Part shown: piece by piece, positions 33,566-40,659 of the stretch | How positions within the stretch are numbered: position 1 is the stretch's first letter | Layout of the letters: the number at the start of each line of letters is the position of its first letter | DNA from: JBBQVS01 sp038211295 | GTDB lineage: Bacteria > Chloroflexota > Ktedonobacteria > Ktedonobacterales > Ktedonobacteraceae | Length of the DNA stretch: 64,000 bases | Direction: 5' to 3' | Assembly (NCBI GenBank): GCA_038211295.1 | Contig: JBBQVS010000007.1 | Span: 1-64,000 of the forward strand | Translations under genes and position numbers: made by a program | Notes under the pieces: model-generated | What the model was told of the DNA's origin: nothing | The model's input: only the letters and a program-made list of their open reading frames with translations | The model's database searches: none

Positions 33566-34494
33566 AATATTTTCGCCTCCAGGTCATCCTCAAGTTCGTC
33601 AAGCTCACGTGTCCACAGGTCTTCACTCAAGTATTTCCAGCCGCCATCAGCGAGAATTGTCACAATCTTGCCCCGCTCCATTGTCGCGGCAATGCGTAGC
33701 GCGGCGTGAAGCGATGCACCACAGGAGGGGCCAGCGAAGATGCCTTCCTGATCTTTGAGTTGACGGGTGCGACGAATGGCATCAATGCTTGGCACAAGAA
33801 TTTTGCCATCGAGGAGCGATTGATCGAGGACAGGTGGTACAAAGCCATCTTCCAGACTCCGCAAACCTTGTACGCCATCGCCTTGCAACGGCTCCGCCGC
33901 GATAATCCGAATCGCCGAATTGTATTCTTTCAGGCGGCGGGCATTGCCAGTCAAGGTTCCACCCGTGCCGAGGCCAGCGACAAATACGTCGAGGTCGGGT
34001 AGGTCGTGAATAATTTCTAGAGCGGTATGGTTATAGTGTGCGCCCGGATTAGCGGTATTACCGTACTGATAGAGCATGACATATCTATCGTTCTGCTGCG
34101 CTATCTCTTTCGCCATGCGTACCGCGCCATTGCTTCCCTTCGCGCCCTCGGAAAAGATGATTTTCGCACCATACAGTTCCAACATCTTACGGCGTTCTTG
34201 CGTCACATTGTCAGGCATAACCGCGACGAACGGATAGCCCTTGACCCGGCAAATCATCGCGAGCGCGATTCCTGTATTGCCACTTGTTGGCTCAATCAGA
34301 ATAGAGTCGGGCTTGATTCTACCGTTTGCCTCTGCATCCTCAATCATTTGTTTGGCGATGCGATCTTTAATGCTTCCTGTTGGGTTCGCACCTTCCAGCT
34401 TCGCGTAAATCTCTACGCCCGCATGGGGACTGAAGCTTTTTAGTTCTACAAGCGGCGTGTTTCCAATTGTCTCCAAAATGCTTCCGTAGCGCAC
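33559..34494 (-). CDS. cysM: Cysteine synthase, sulfur-carrier-dependent type
   Basis: 311 residues, PLP-dependent fold type II. Lys of the Schiff base is in PTGSIKDRIA; the phosphate-binding loop is in EPTSGNTGIALA and GLGTGGTLTGNARRL; the C-terminal part has AGPSCGASLHAAL. The GTG at 34494 (AGGAGAAC upstream) gives an N-terminus RYGSILETIGNTPL like that of Mycobacterium CysM, which uses O-phosphoserine and a thiocarboxylated carrier. The frame is open to 34539. Cotranscribed with the carrier gene (62 nt upstream) and overlapping the JAMM gene. Preference for O-phosphoserine over O-acetylserine is inferred from the operon. Confidence 0.94.
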   Translation of the reverse strand: MRYGSILETIGNTPLVELKSFSPHAGVEIYAKLEGANPTGSIKDRIAKQMIEDAEANGRIKPDSILIEPTSGNTGIALAMICRVKGYPFVAVMPDNVTQERRKMLELYGAKIIFSEGAKGSNGAVRMAKEIAQQNDRYVMLYQYGNTANPGAHYNHTALEIIHDLPDLDVFVAGLGTGGTLTGNARRLKEYNSAIRIIAAEPLQGDGVQGLRSLEDGFVPPVLDQSLLDGKILVPSIDAIRRTRQLKDQEGIFAGPSCGASLHAALRIAATMERGKIVTILADGGWKYLSEDLWTRELDELEDDLEAKILW

Positions 34495-34556
34495 AATAGT
34501 TCTCCTGGTCACTCTACTCTCCCCCGTCGTTTGCCGCAAGGGAGAGGATAATCACG

Positions 34557-34829
34557 CTAGCGTCCACCAGCCATCGCGGGTAGAAGCGTGATTGTATCGC
34601 TGGACCCGACAGGCGTCTCCAATTTTTTGAGGAAGCGCACGTCTTGATCGTTAATATAGACATTCACGAATTTGCTAAGTTCTTCAGACGGTTGAATTTG
34701 TTCTTTCAACGCGGGATATTGTTCATAGAGATGCGTCAACACTTCGTTCAGGGTCGTGCCTTCCGCAATGACCTGCTTGGCACCGCCGACGGATGAACGT
34801 AAAATTGGGGCGAGACGAACATTTGCCAT
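34557..34829 (-). CDS. cysO: MoaD/ThiS-family sulfur carrier (CysO-like), ends Gly-Gly-Arg
   Basis: 90 residues, ubiquitin-like beta-grasp fold (NVRLAPILR, VNVYINDQDVRFL, SDTITLLPAMAGG). The Gly-Gly end is adenylated and converted to a thiocarboxylate by the E1-like enzyme encoded upstream. Here one residue follows: the last codons read GGT GGA CGC TAG, i.e. GGR. Such an extension blocks activation unless it is removed first. AAGGAGC precedes the ATG. Placed between the E1-like and CysM genes. Confidence 0.93.
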   Translation of the reverse strand: MANVRLAPILRSSVGGAKQVIAEGTTLNEVLTHLYEQYPALKEQIQPSEELSKFVNVYINDQDVRFLKKLETPVGSSDTITLLPAMAGGR

Positions 34830-34862
34830 GATATTGCTCCTTATTTTTTACCTTACAATAGC

Positions 34863-34891
34863 AGCAAGGTATCGTCTAGAGACACCTTGCT
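34863..34891 (-). repeat. Hairpin between E1-like and carrier genes
   Basis: AGCAAGGT / ACCTTGCT extended by imperfect pairs, in the 81-nt gap. No T-tract; possibly an RNA-processing hairpin that raises carrier over E1 level. Confidence 0.5.
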
Positions 34892-34910
34892 GAAGAGAAA
34901 AGCTGTGTGC

Positions 34911-36086
34911 TTATATGGCACAGAAATCAGCGTAGGTGGGCAGGTTTTCGGGATGCCCATGTGTTCCACACGCCGCACAATCGGGGTCACGGAACAGCCG
35001 CAGCTCGTTGAACTCGCCCGCGAGCGCGTCATAGGTCAGCATTCGCCCAACCAATGGGTCGCCAATCTCGAGCAAGAGCTTGATGGTCTCGGTTGCTTGC
35101 AGCAGGCCAATAATGCCTGGCAACACACCCAGCACGCCCGCTTCGGCACAGCTTGGTGCGAGTGCTGGTGGGGGTGGCTCTGGATAGAGACAGCGGTAGC
35201 ATGGCCCCTCATATGGCTTGAAGATGGTTAGCTGACCTTCAAAGCGGAAAACGCTGCCATGAATCACAGGTTTGTTCGCAAGCAGGGCGGCGTCATTCAA
35301 GAGATAGCGTGTAGGAAAGTTATCTGTTCCATCAACAATCACATCGTAGTCCGCGATGATACGCGCCACGTTTGTCTCGTCCAATCGTTCGATGTAGGTT
35401 GTAACCTTGACATCGGGATTGAGTGCTTCAAGCGTCTGTTTAGCTGACTCTGCCTTGTACTGTCCAATGCGCCCTGTGTTATGCAATATCTGTCGTTGCA
35501 GGTTGCTCTCTTCCACCACATCCGCATCAATAATGCCAAGCGTTCCAACACCCGCCGCCGCAAGGTAGTACGCGGCAGGAGATCCGAGACCGCCCGCGCC
35601 AATCAACAGCACTTTGGAGTCAAGCAGTTTGAGCTGGCCTTGCTCGCCAACTTCTGGGATCAGAGTGTGACGGCTATAGCGTTTTGATTGCGCCTCGTCA
35701 AGAGTGCGTGGTTGCACAAACTTGTAGCCGCTTCCCTTCCACTGCCCAAAGCCACCCGCCATTGAAACAACGTCGTTGTAGCCCATCTGCTGAAGTGTTT
35801 TACCAGCCATAAGCGAACGCACGCCACCGGCACAGTACAAAACAACCTTTTTCGACTTGTCTGGTACAGCCTCTTCTATCTGAAGTTCGAGGAAACCACG
35901 TGGCACATGGAGCGCACCTGGTACATAGCCCTCGTTCCATTCGTGTTTTTCGCGTACATCGACAACAACCACGTCTTGTTCGGCGGTATCTTGCTGATGC
36001 GTAAGGGCGCTGCTCACCTGGGCAACCGTCCACTCTGGCACTTCTTGCCGCGCCCTCTTCAATATTTCGCGGGATGCATCACCCAT
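34911..36086 (-). CDS. Rhodanese - ThiF/MoeB (E1-like) fusion protein
   Basis: 391 residues. N-terminal rhodanese (about 20-120) with active Cys in VLYCAGGVRSLMAG. C-terminal E1-like adenylyltransferase (about 130-385) with GAGGLGSPAAYYLAAAGVG, the Arg-containing ESNLQRQ, DGTDNFPTRYLLND and a zinc site made of CYRC and CAAC. It would adenylate the carrier's C-terminus and pass sulfur to it. In MoeZ-type proteins the rhodanese is at the C-terminus; here the order is reversed. The ATG at 36086 has AAGGAAG upstream; the frame is open to 36221. First gene of the cysteine operon. Confidence 0.93.
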   Translation of the reverse strand: MGDASREILKRARQEVPEWTVAQVSSALTHQQDTAEQDVVVVDVREKHEWNEGYVPGALHVPRGFLELQIEEAVPDKSKKVVLYCAGGVRSLMAGKTLQQMGYNDVVSMAGGFGQWKGSGYKFVQPRTLDEAQSKRYSRHTLIPEVGEQGQLKLLDSKVLLIGAGGLGSPAAYYLAAAGVGTLGIIDADVVEESNLQRQILHNTGRIGQYKAESAKQTLEALNPDVKVTTYIERLDETNVARIIADYDVIVDGTDNFPTRYLLNDAALLANKPVIHGSVFRFEGQLTIFKPYEGPCYRCLYPEPPPPALAPSCAEAGVLGVLPGIIGLLQATETIKLLLEIGDPLVGRMLTYDALAGEFNELRLFRDPDCAACGTHGHPENLPTYADFCAI

Positions 36087-36240
36087 GATTACTTCCTTTT
36101 CACTAACACTGGATTTATATAAGAAGCCTCTAAAATAAGGCGTAAAACGTAAGCTAAGGCGTTCATAGGTACTAACATATACATGGTAAGAATTATTCCA
36201 AGAAGCTTTCAGCCTTATCAAAAATAGGGCGTCTTTGCCC

Positions 36241-36269
36241 TTGCAATTTCAGGGGACTACTGATACTCT
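36241..36269 (+). promoter_or_regulatory. Possible promoter of the GH4 gene
   Basis: TTGCAA (36241-36246), 17 nt spacer, TACTCT (36264-36269) preceded by TGA, an extended -10 pattern. 57 nt before the TTG start codon. Confidence 0.45.
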
Positions 36270-36326
36270 GATAGCAAGGGAAAACGTACTCAAGTACGGT
36301 GTAACCAGTGACGAGGAGAAAAAGTT

Positions 36327-37622
36327 TTGCCAAAGATTACCTTTATTGGCGCGGGAAGCGTTGTCTTCACCTTGAACTTGCTTGGAGACATTTTGACGTT
36401 TCCAGAACTTGCAGAGGTCGAAATCGCGTTGATGGATATCGACGAAGAGCGGCTCCGCATCGCGGAGATTATGGCGCGTAAAGTCGCCGATTCGCTCGGT
36501 GCTCACCCAAAAATTACCACGTATTCAGATCGTAAAGCAGCCCTTGAGGGCGCACACTATGTTATCAATACTATTCAAGTCGGAGGTTATCCCTCGACAG
36601 TAATTGATTTCGATATTCCAAAGAAGTACGGCTTGCGTCAGACCATCGCGGACACAATGGGCATTGGTGGTATTTTTCGCGCGTTACGCACTATTCCGGT
36701 GATGCTAGACATGTGTCATGACATGGAACAGGTATGCCCGAACACGACATTTCTCAACTATGTCAACCCGATGGCGATGAACACCTGGGCGGTATCACAG
36801 GCGACGAGCATCAAGACGGTAGGGTTGTGCCATAGTGTGCAGGGAACCGCATGGCAACTGGCGCACTATATGGATGTGCCACTCAAAGAACTCACCTATC
36901 GGTGCGCGGGCATCAACCACATGGCCTTCTATCTAGAACTCAAGCATAATGGGAAAGATGCTTACCCACTCTTGCGAGAAGCGGCTAAGAAGCAAGAGAT
37001 ATGGGAGCGCGACCCTGTACGTTTTGAGTTATTTCAGCGGCTCGGCTACTTTGTCACAGAGTCAAGCGAACACAGCGCGGAATATAACCAGTTTTTCATT
37101 CGCCGTGACCGCCCCGACCTGATCGAGCGTTTCCACATTCCAATCGACGAGTACATCCGCCGTTGCAAGGAGCAGATCGCGTGGTGGGAGAAGATGCGGC
37201 AGCAACTTCTGGATGGAACGGCGGACATTCACCCTGAACTGAGTGGGGAGTACGCAGCCCTAATTATTCATTCGCAGGAGACGAATACGCCACGTGTTGT
37301 CTATGGCAATGTTTTGAACAACGACCTAATCACCAATCTACCAACTGGCTCCTGCGTTGAGGTGCCGTGCCTTGTGGATGCCAGTGGTATTCAACCAACC
37401 TACGTTGGCAAATTGCCTCCTCAGCTGGCCGCGCTCCAAATGAACAACATCAACACGCAGGGGCTTGTCGTCGAGGCGATACTAACAGGCAAGAAAGAGC
37501 ATGTTTATCATGCGGCAATGTTTGATCCGCACACGTCGGCAGAATTGACGTTGGATGAGATACACAACCTGGTTGACGACCTGTTCGAGGCTCATGGCGA
37601 TATCATCCCCGCCATGAAATAA
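36327..37622 (+). CDS. GH4 family glycosidase (alpha-galactosidase/alpha-glucosidase)
   Basis: 431 residues. GH4 enzymes use NAD+ and Mn2+ in an oxidation-elimination mechanism. NAD-binding ITFIGAGSVVFTLNLLGD at the N-terminus, NTIQVGG, DTMGIGGIFRALRTIP, NYVNPMAMNTWA, metal ligand Cys/His in GLCHSVQGT and AGINHMAFYLE. Motif spectrum matches the MelA/AglA-like group. Start codon is TTG at 36327 with GAGGAG about 9 nt upstream. Single gene with its own terminator. Substrate specificity within the family cannot be fixed from sequence alone. Confidence 0.93.
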   Translation: MPKITFIGAGSVVFTLNLLGDILTFPELAEVEIALMDIDEERLRIAEIMARKVADSLGAHPKITTYSDRKAALEGAHYVINTIQVGGYPSTVIDFDIPKKYGLRQTIADTMGIGGIFRALRTIPVMLDMCHDMEQVCPNTTFLNYVNPMAMNTWAVSQATSIKTVGLCHSVQGTAWQLAHYMDVPLKELTYRCAGINHMAFYLELKHNGKDAYPLLREAAKKQEIWERDPVRFELFQRLGYFVTESSEHSAEYNQFFIRRDRPDLIERFHIPIDEYIRRCKEQIAWWEKMRQQLLDGTADIHPELSGEYAALIIHSQETNTPRVVYGNVLNNDLITNLPTGSCVEVPCLVDASGIQPTYVGKLPPQLAALQMNNINTQGLVVEAILTGKKEHVYHAAMFDPHTSAELTLDEIHNLVDDLFEAHGDIIPAMK

Positions 37623-37680
37623 GGAGCGGAGAGACGGCAAGCGTCTCCCCTACATTTTTACACGTGGGGAAATATACCTT

Positions 37681-37709
37681 GCCGAGGAGATACGGGCCAT
37701 CTCCTCGGC
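37681..37709. terminator. Hairpin between convergent genes
   Basis: GCCGAGGAGAT / ATCTCCTCGGC, 11 bp, 7-nt loop, between the GH4 stop and the stop of the convergent CoA-binding gene. Confidence 0.7.
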
Positions 37710-37712
37710 CGC

Positions 37713-38141
37713 TCAGGATAAGCGCATATGTTCGATTTTTATACAGCTATCCTCAGCGTATTCAAGGCCCGCCTCGCGTGTTTGCCGCGCGGTTTCCGCA
37801 TTGCGAATACCAAGTTGCAACCACAGCATGTTCGCGCCAATCGCAATGGCCTCTTCAGCGACAGGCGGCGTGTCTTCTGCTTTACGAAAAACATCGACAA
37901 TCTCGATCTGCTCACCCGCACTCTTCGCTTCGGTCAGCGACGCGTAGACGTGCTTCCCCAGTAGCGTTTTTCCGGCATAGCGCGGGTTAATGGGGATAAT
38001 GTCATACCCCGCCTCTTGCATATAAAGAGCGATGGAATAGCTTGGACGATCTGGCTTTTCCGAGATGCCGACAATAGCGATATGCTTGTAGCGGTGTAAA
38101 GAATGCAGAGAACTGGGCGTTTCTGGTATCTGGGACTCCAT
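37713..38141 (-). CDS. CoA-binding domain protein (YccU family)
   Basis: 142 residues, single Rossmann-like CoA_binding_2 domain: HIAIVGISEKPDRPSY, YDIIPINPRYAGKTLLG, IEIVDVFRKAEDTP, MLWLQLGIRN and the C-terminal EDSCIKIEH. Homologues bind CoA or acyl-CoA; cellular role is not well defined. GGAAAGGAAC precedes the ATG. Monocistronic. Confidence 0.92.
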   Translation of the reverse strand: MESQIPETPSSLHSLHRYKHIAIVGISEKPDRPSYSIALYMQEAGYDIIPINPRYAGKTLLGKHVYASLTEAKSAGEQIEIVDVFRKAEDTPPVAEEAIAIGANMLWLQLGIRNAETARQTREAGLEYAEDSCIKIEHMRLS

Positions 38142-38391
38142 ACTAATGTTCCTTTCCTGATAGCTCTATTACTTACTATATAGCATATTTTACGTCGAAA
38201 GAGATGTAATCCTTTTTTTACTAAAGAGCGTAGAATCATACGAGAAGGTTTGCAAAGCGGGTTATCTGTTCTGGATGGCGCAGTTCTTCTGCAATGCTGA
38301 CTTCTTTTATTTTTTTCATCGCGCATGACTTCAGTCAAGGGTATACACGTTTTTCTATAGGCCAATTTTCCTGTGGAACAATAAAGAGTCT
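38142..38391. other. AT-rich divergent intergenic region (to 38486)
   Basis: About 345 nt lie between the CoA-binding gene and the LarC1 gene. The right end carries the promoter listed at 38392; no gene or strong repeat was seen in the rest. Confidence 0.6.
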
Positions 38392-38421
38392 TTGCTCTGC
38401 CGCTTTGCAACAAGATATAAT
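38392..38421 (+). promoter_or_regulatory. Promoter of the LarC1-like gene
   Basis: TTGCTC (38392-38397), 18 nt spacer, perfect TATAAT (38416-38421), 65 nt before the GTG start. Confidence 0.6.
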
Positions 38422-38486
38422 AGAATAAGATGAGGTAACAGACGAGTTTCTCGGCTACAAGAATTTTAAATAAAAGAGAGAATTTC

Positions 38487-39221
38487 GTGCAAAAAATAGT
38501 ATATTTTGACTGTCATTCTGGTATCAGTGGCGATATGTTTCTAGGGGCAATGCTTGACGCGGGGCTTCCATTCGAGATATTACAAAATGCGTTGGTGGCG
38601 TTGCCTGTGAGTGGTTATGATTTGAAGTTTGAGCCTTTTCACGACAAGGGCATACAGGGGTCGCGTCTGCATGTCGCGATGACGGAGCAAGAGCAACCTG
38701 CACGCCATTTCACTGATATCATGGCTCTTTTACAACAATCAAGTTTGCCTGTTACGGTGCGAGATACCGCGATGTCTATTTTTCGCACGCTTGGCGAGGC
38801 CGAGGCGACGGTACATGGTGTGTCGCTTGAGGAGATTCACTTTCACGAGGTTGGAGCTATCGACGCTATCGTAGATATTACTGGCGCAGCAATCGCGCTG
38901 GACGCACTTGGTATCGAGCAAGTTTATGCATCGCCACTTCCATTTACACGAGGACATTTGCGTATGGCGCATGGTATTATGCCACTTCCGGCTCCCGCGA
39001 CACTTGAAATTCTGCGCCGCGTGCAGGCTCCCTGGGTGCCGTGTCCTATCGAGGGTGAACTGGTGACACCAACAGGGGCGGCTATTCTTGCAACCGTCGC
39101 ACGTTTCACAATGCCAGCAATCACAATTGAACAGGTAGGATATGGCTTTGGCAAAAAACAGGTGCTATGGCCTAATTGTGTTCGCGCGTGTATCGGACAC
39201 GAATTCTCAGGTACTAAATAG
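38487..39221 (+). CDS. larC1: Stand-alone LarC1-like protein (nickel-pincer cofactor synthesis)
   Basis: 244 residues, covering only the LarC1 half of LarC. Conserved motifs intact: FDCHSGISGDMFLGAMLD, HFHEVGAIDAIVD (about 118-130), SPLPFTRGHLRMAHG, MPLPAPATLEIL, GELVTPTGAAILA and GYGFGKK. The protein stops exactly where LarC2 would begin (ACIGHEFSGTK), and the following DNA encodes a different protein, so LarC2 is not simply frameshifted here. In Lactobacillus plantarum LarC1 and LarC2 are joined by programmed frameshifting. The only LarC2 in this window is in the gene at 19327, whose LarC1 half has decayed. GTG start with GAGAG upstream. No larB or larE gene nearby. Confidence 0.9.
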   Translation: MQKIVYFDCHSGISGDMFLGAMLDAGLPFEILQNALVALPVSGYDLKFEPFHDKGIQGSRLHVAMTEQEQPARHFTDIMALLQQSSLPVTVRDTAMSIFRTLGEAEATVHGVSLEEIHFHEVGAIDAIVDITGAAIALDALGIEQVYASPLPFTRGHLRMAHGIMPLPAPATLEILRRVQAPWVPCPIEGELVTPTGAAILATVARFTMPAITIEQVGYGFGKKQVLWPNCVRACIGHEFSGTK

Positions 39222-39346
39222 GGGGTTAGCCCTATAGGCATTCTCTTTGAGAAAGAGTAACATACGATGTATCTTATTATAGAGAAGCGTTGTTTACTCG
39301 AAGTGATGCAACTTTCCGCATTTCTCAAAAAAGGATGAATATTTTC

Positions 39347-39961
39347 ATGAATGGTATACGCATTGTACGGTTACTTGTAGTGGCAACCATGAGTTTTGGG
39401 CTTCTTCTTACATTTTCTGGAGCAGCATCCGCGCATACAACCACTGCGAGCCACGCAAAAGTCACGAAAGCAGTACCCGCGATTGGCTCGATAATCACAA
39501 CCGTGCCAACAAAGGTTACAGTATTTACGGCGGAGAATATGAAGATCGGCGTAAAGTATAGCAACCTCCTGGTTTACGGCCCAGGCGGTGATCTTATCAG
39601 TACAGGTGATGCGACATTTGACGTCAATAATCCACAAACAATGTCAGTGACAATTAAGCCGCAGAAGGATGGAGTGTACGTTGTGCGTTGGAACAACGTT
39701 TCTTCTGACGACAACGACCCCGACCAAGGGGCGTTCACCTTTACAGTGAAAGCGAATGCGGTAGTAGCAGCATCCGCTAAGCCAATATCTGCCCCTACAT
39801 CGTCCGGTACTCCCGTGTGGGTTCTGATTCTTGTGGGCGTTGTTGCGCTCCTGCTTGGTTTGGGTACGGGTGCCGCGCTTGGGAGTCGTCGCGCCCGACC
39901 CGCAATGACCTCTCCTGCTGCTGTTATGTCAGAGAAAGAGAAGACAATACAACGCCCCTAG
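39347..39961 (+). CDS. Secreted CopC-domain membrane protein
   Basis: 204 residues. Signal peptide with cleavage after ASA, leaving an N-terminal HTTTASHAKVTKAVPAIGS, typical of CopC-type copper-binding beta sandwiches (S..P..G). The domain continues with VTVFTAENMKIGVKYSNLLV and GVYVVRWNNVSSDDNDPDQGAFTFTV, the WxxxSxDxH-like C-terminal strand in which Asp/Gln stand where the copper-binding His is common. A C-terminal membrane helix (VWVLILVGVVALLLGLGTGA) and short basic tail follow. The ATG at 39347 was chosen over 39290 for its better position after AAAAAAGG. Copper binding is probable but not certain. Confidence 0.82.
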   Translation: MNGIRIVRLLVVATMSFGLLLTFSGAASAHTTTASHAKVTKAVPAIGSIITTVPTKVTVFTAENMKIGVKYSNLLVYGPGGDLISTGDATFDVNNPQTMSVTIKPQKDGVYVVRWNNVSSDDNDPDQGAFTFTVKANAVVAASAKPISAPTSSGTPVWVLILVGVVALLLGLGTGAALGSRRARPAMTSPAAVMSEKEKTIQRP

Positions 39962-40003
39962 TTTCTGCTTATTTCCTTGGTAAACATAAGTTTTGATAAT
40001 AAA

Positions 40004-40046
40004 AAGAAGCCAGCGACACTACGAAAAGCAATGTTGCTGGCTTCTT
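40004..40046 (-). terminator. Terminator between convergent CopC-like and PPOX genes
   Basis: AAGAAGCCAGCGACA / TGTTGCTGGCTTCTT, 15 pairs including one G-T, 13-nt loop. On the minus strand it is followed by CTTTTTATT, so it mainly ends the PPOX transcript. Confidence 0.85.
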
Positions 40047-40055
40047 GCTAAATGT

Positions 40056-40547
40056 TTACTTGAGGTTGAGCTTGACATCTTCGCCGCCACTATCTTTGCC
40101 ACCTGTAGCAAGACCTTTGGCGACAACGTAGAGCCGACCCATAATGCCGGAGGGGGCATCCCAGTATTCAGCTTCCTCGACGTTGACTTTTAGTAGGGCC
40201 AGATCGGGATCGTCGTTCCCTTTGGGGAACCATGCTTTGAGGGCGGGCTTCCAGAGTTCGTTTATCTTCTGGCGGTCTCGCACCAACTGGGCCGTGCCAG
40301 AGACGGAGACGAACAGGTTCTCATCCGGTTTGGCATAGCTCAAATTGACCTGTTGATCGTGTTCAACGTCGTCTACTTTAGGTGCACTGGCATGAGTAAA
40401 GAACCAGAGGTCGCCATCAGACTCCATGTCCTGCGTCGCCATGGGCCGGCTACGAAGCGTTCCGTTCTGCTCCACAGTTGTCATCATGGCAATACGAATG
40501 CCTTTAATTTTATCGCCAAGCAATTTTGCGTCGTTTTGCTGTGCCAT
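40056..40547 (-). CDS. Pyridoxamine 5'-phosphate oxidase-fold (general stress protein 26-like)
   Basis: 163 residues. Split-barrel flavin-binding fold: IAMMTTVEQNGTLRSRPMAT, GDLWFFTHASAPKVDDVEHD, VNLSYAKPDENLFVSVSGTA and WFPKGNDDPDLALLKV match the general-stress Pyridox_oxase_2 group. Likely binds FMN or F420; real substrate unknown. The ATG at 40547 was chosen because homology starts there; the frame is open to 40613. Monocistronic. Confidence 0.88.
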   Translation of the reverse strand: MAQQNDAKLLGDKIKGIRIAMMTTVEQNGTLRSRPMATQDMESDGDLWFFTHASAPKVDDVEHDQQVNLSYAKPDENLFVSVSGTAQLVRDRQKINELWKPALKAWFPKGNDDPDLALLKVNVEEAEYWDAPSGIMGRLYVVAKGLATGGKDSGGEDVKLNLK

Positions 40548-40659
40548 TATTTTTGTATCCCTTCTTCTGTGTATAACACTTGCATCACGGATGACGCACG
40601 CGAAAAGTGTCAATATGTAACACCAGGCATGAACGCAGAGATGTTTTGTCGTGCGCTAC

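Noticed and set aside
38487..39330. Programmed frameshift joining LarC1 to a downstream LarC2
   Set aside because: The DNA after 39221 encodes the CopC-like protein; no LarC2 motifs in any frame.
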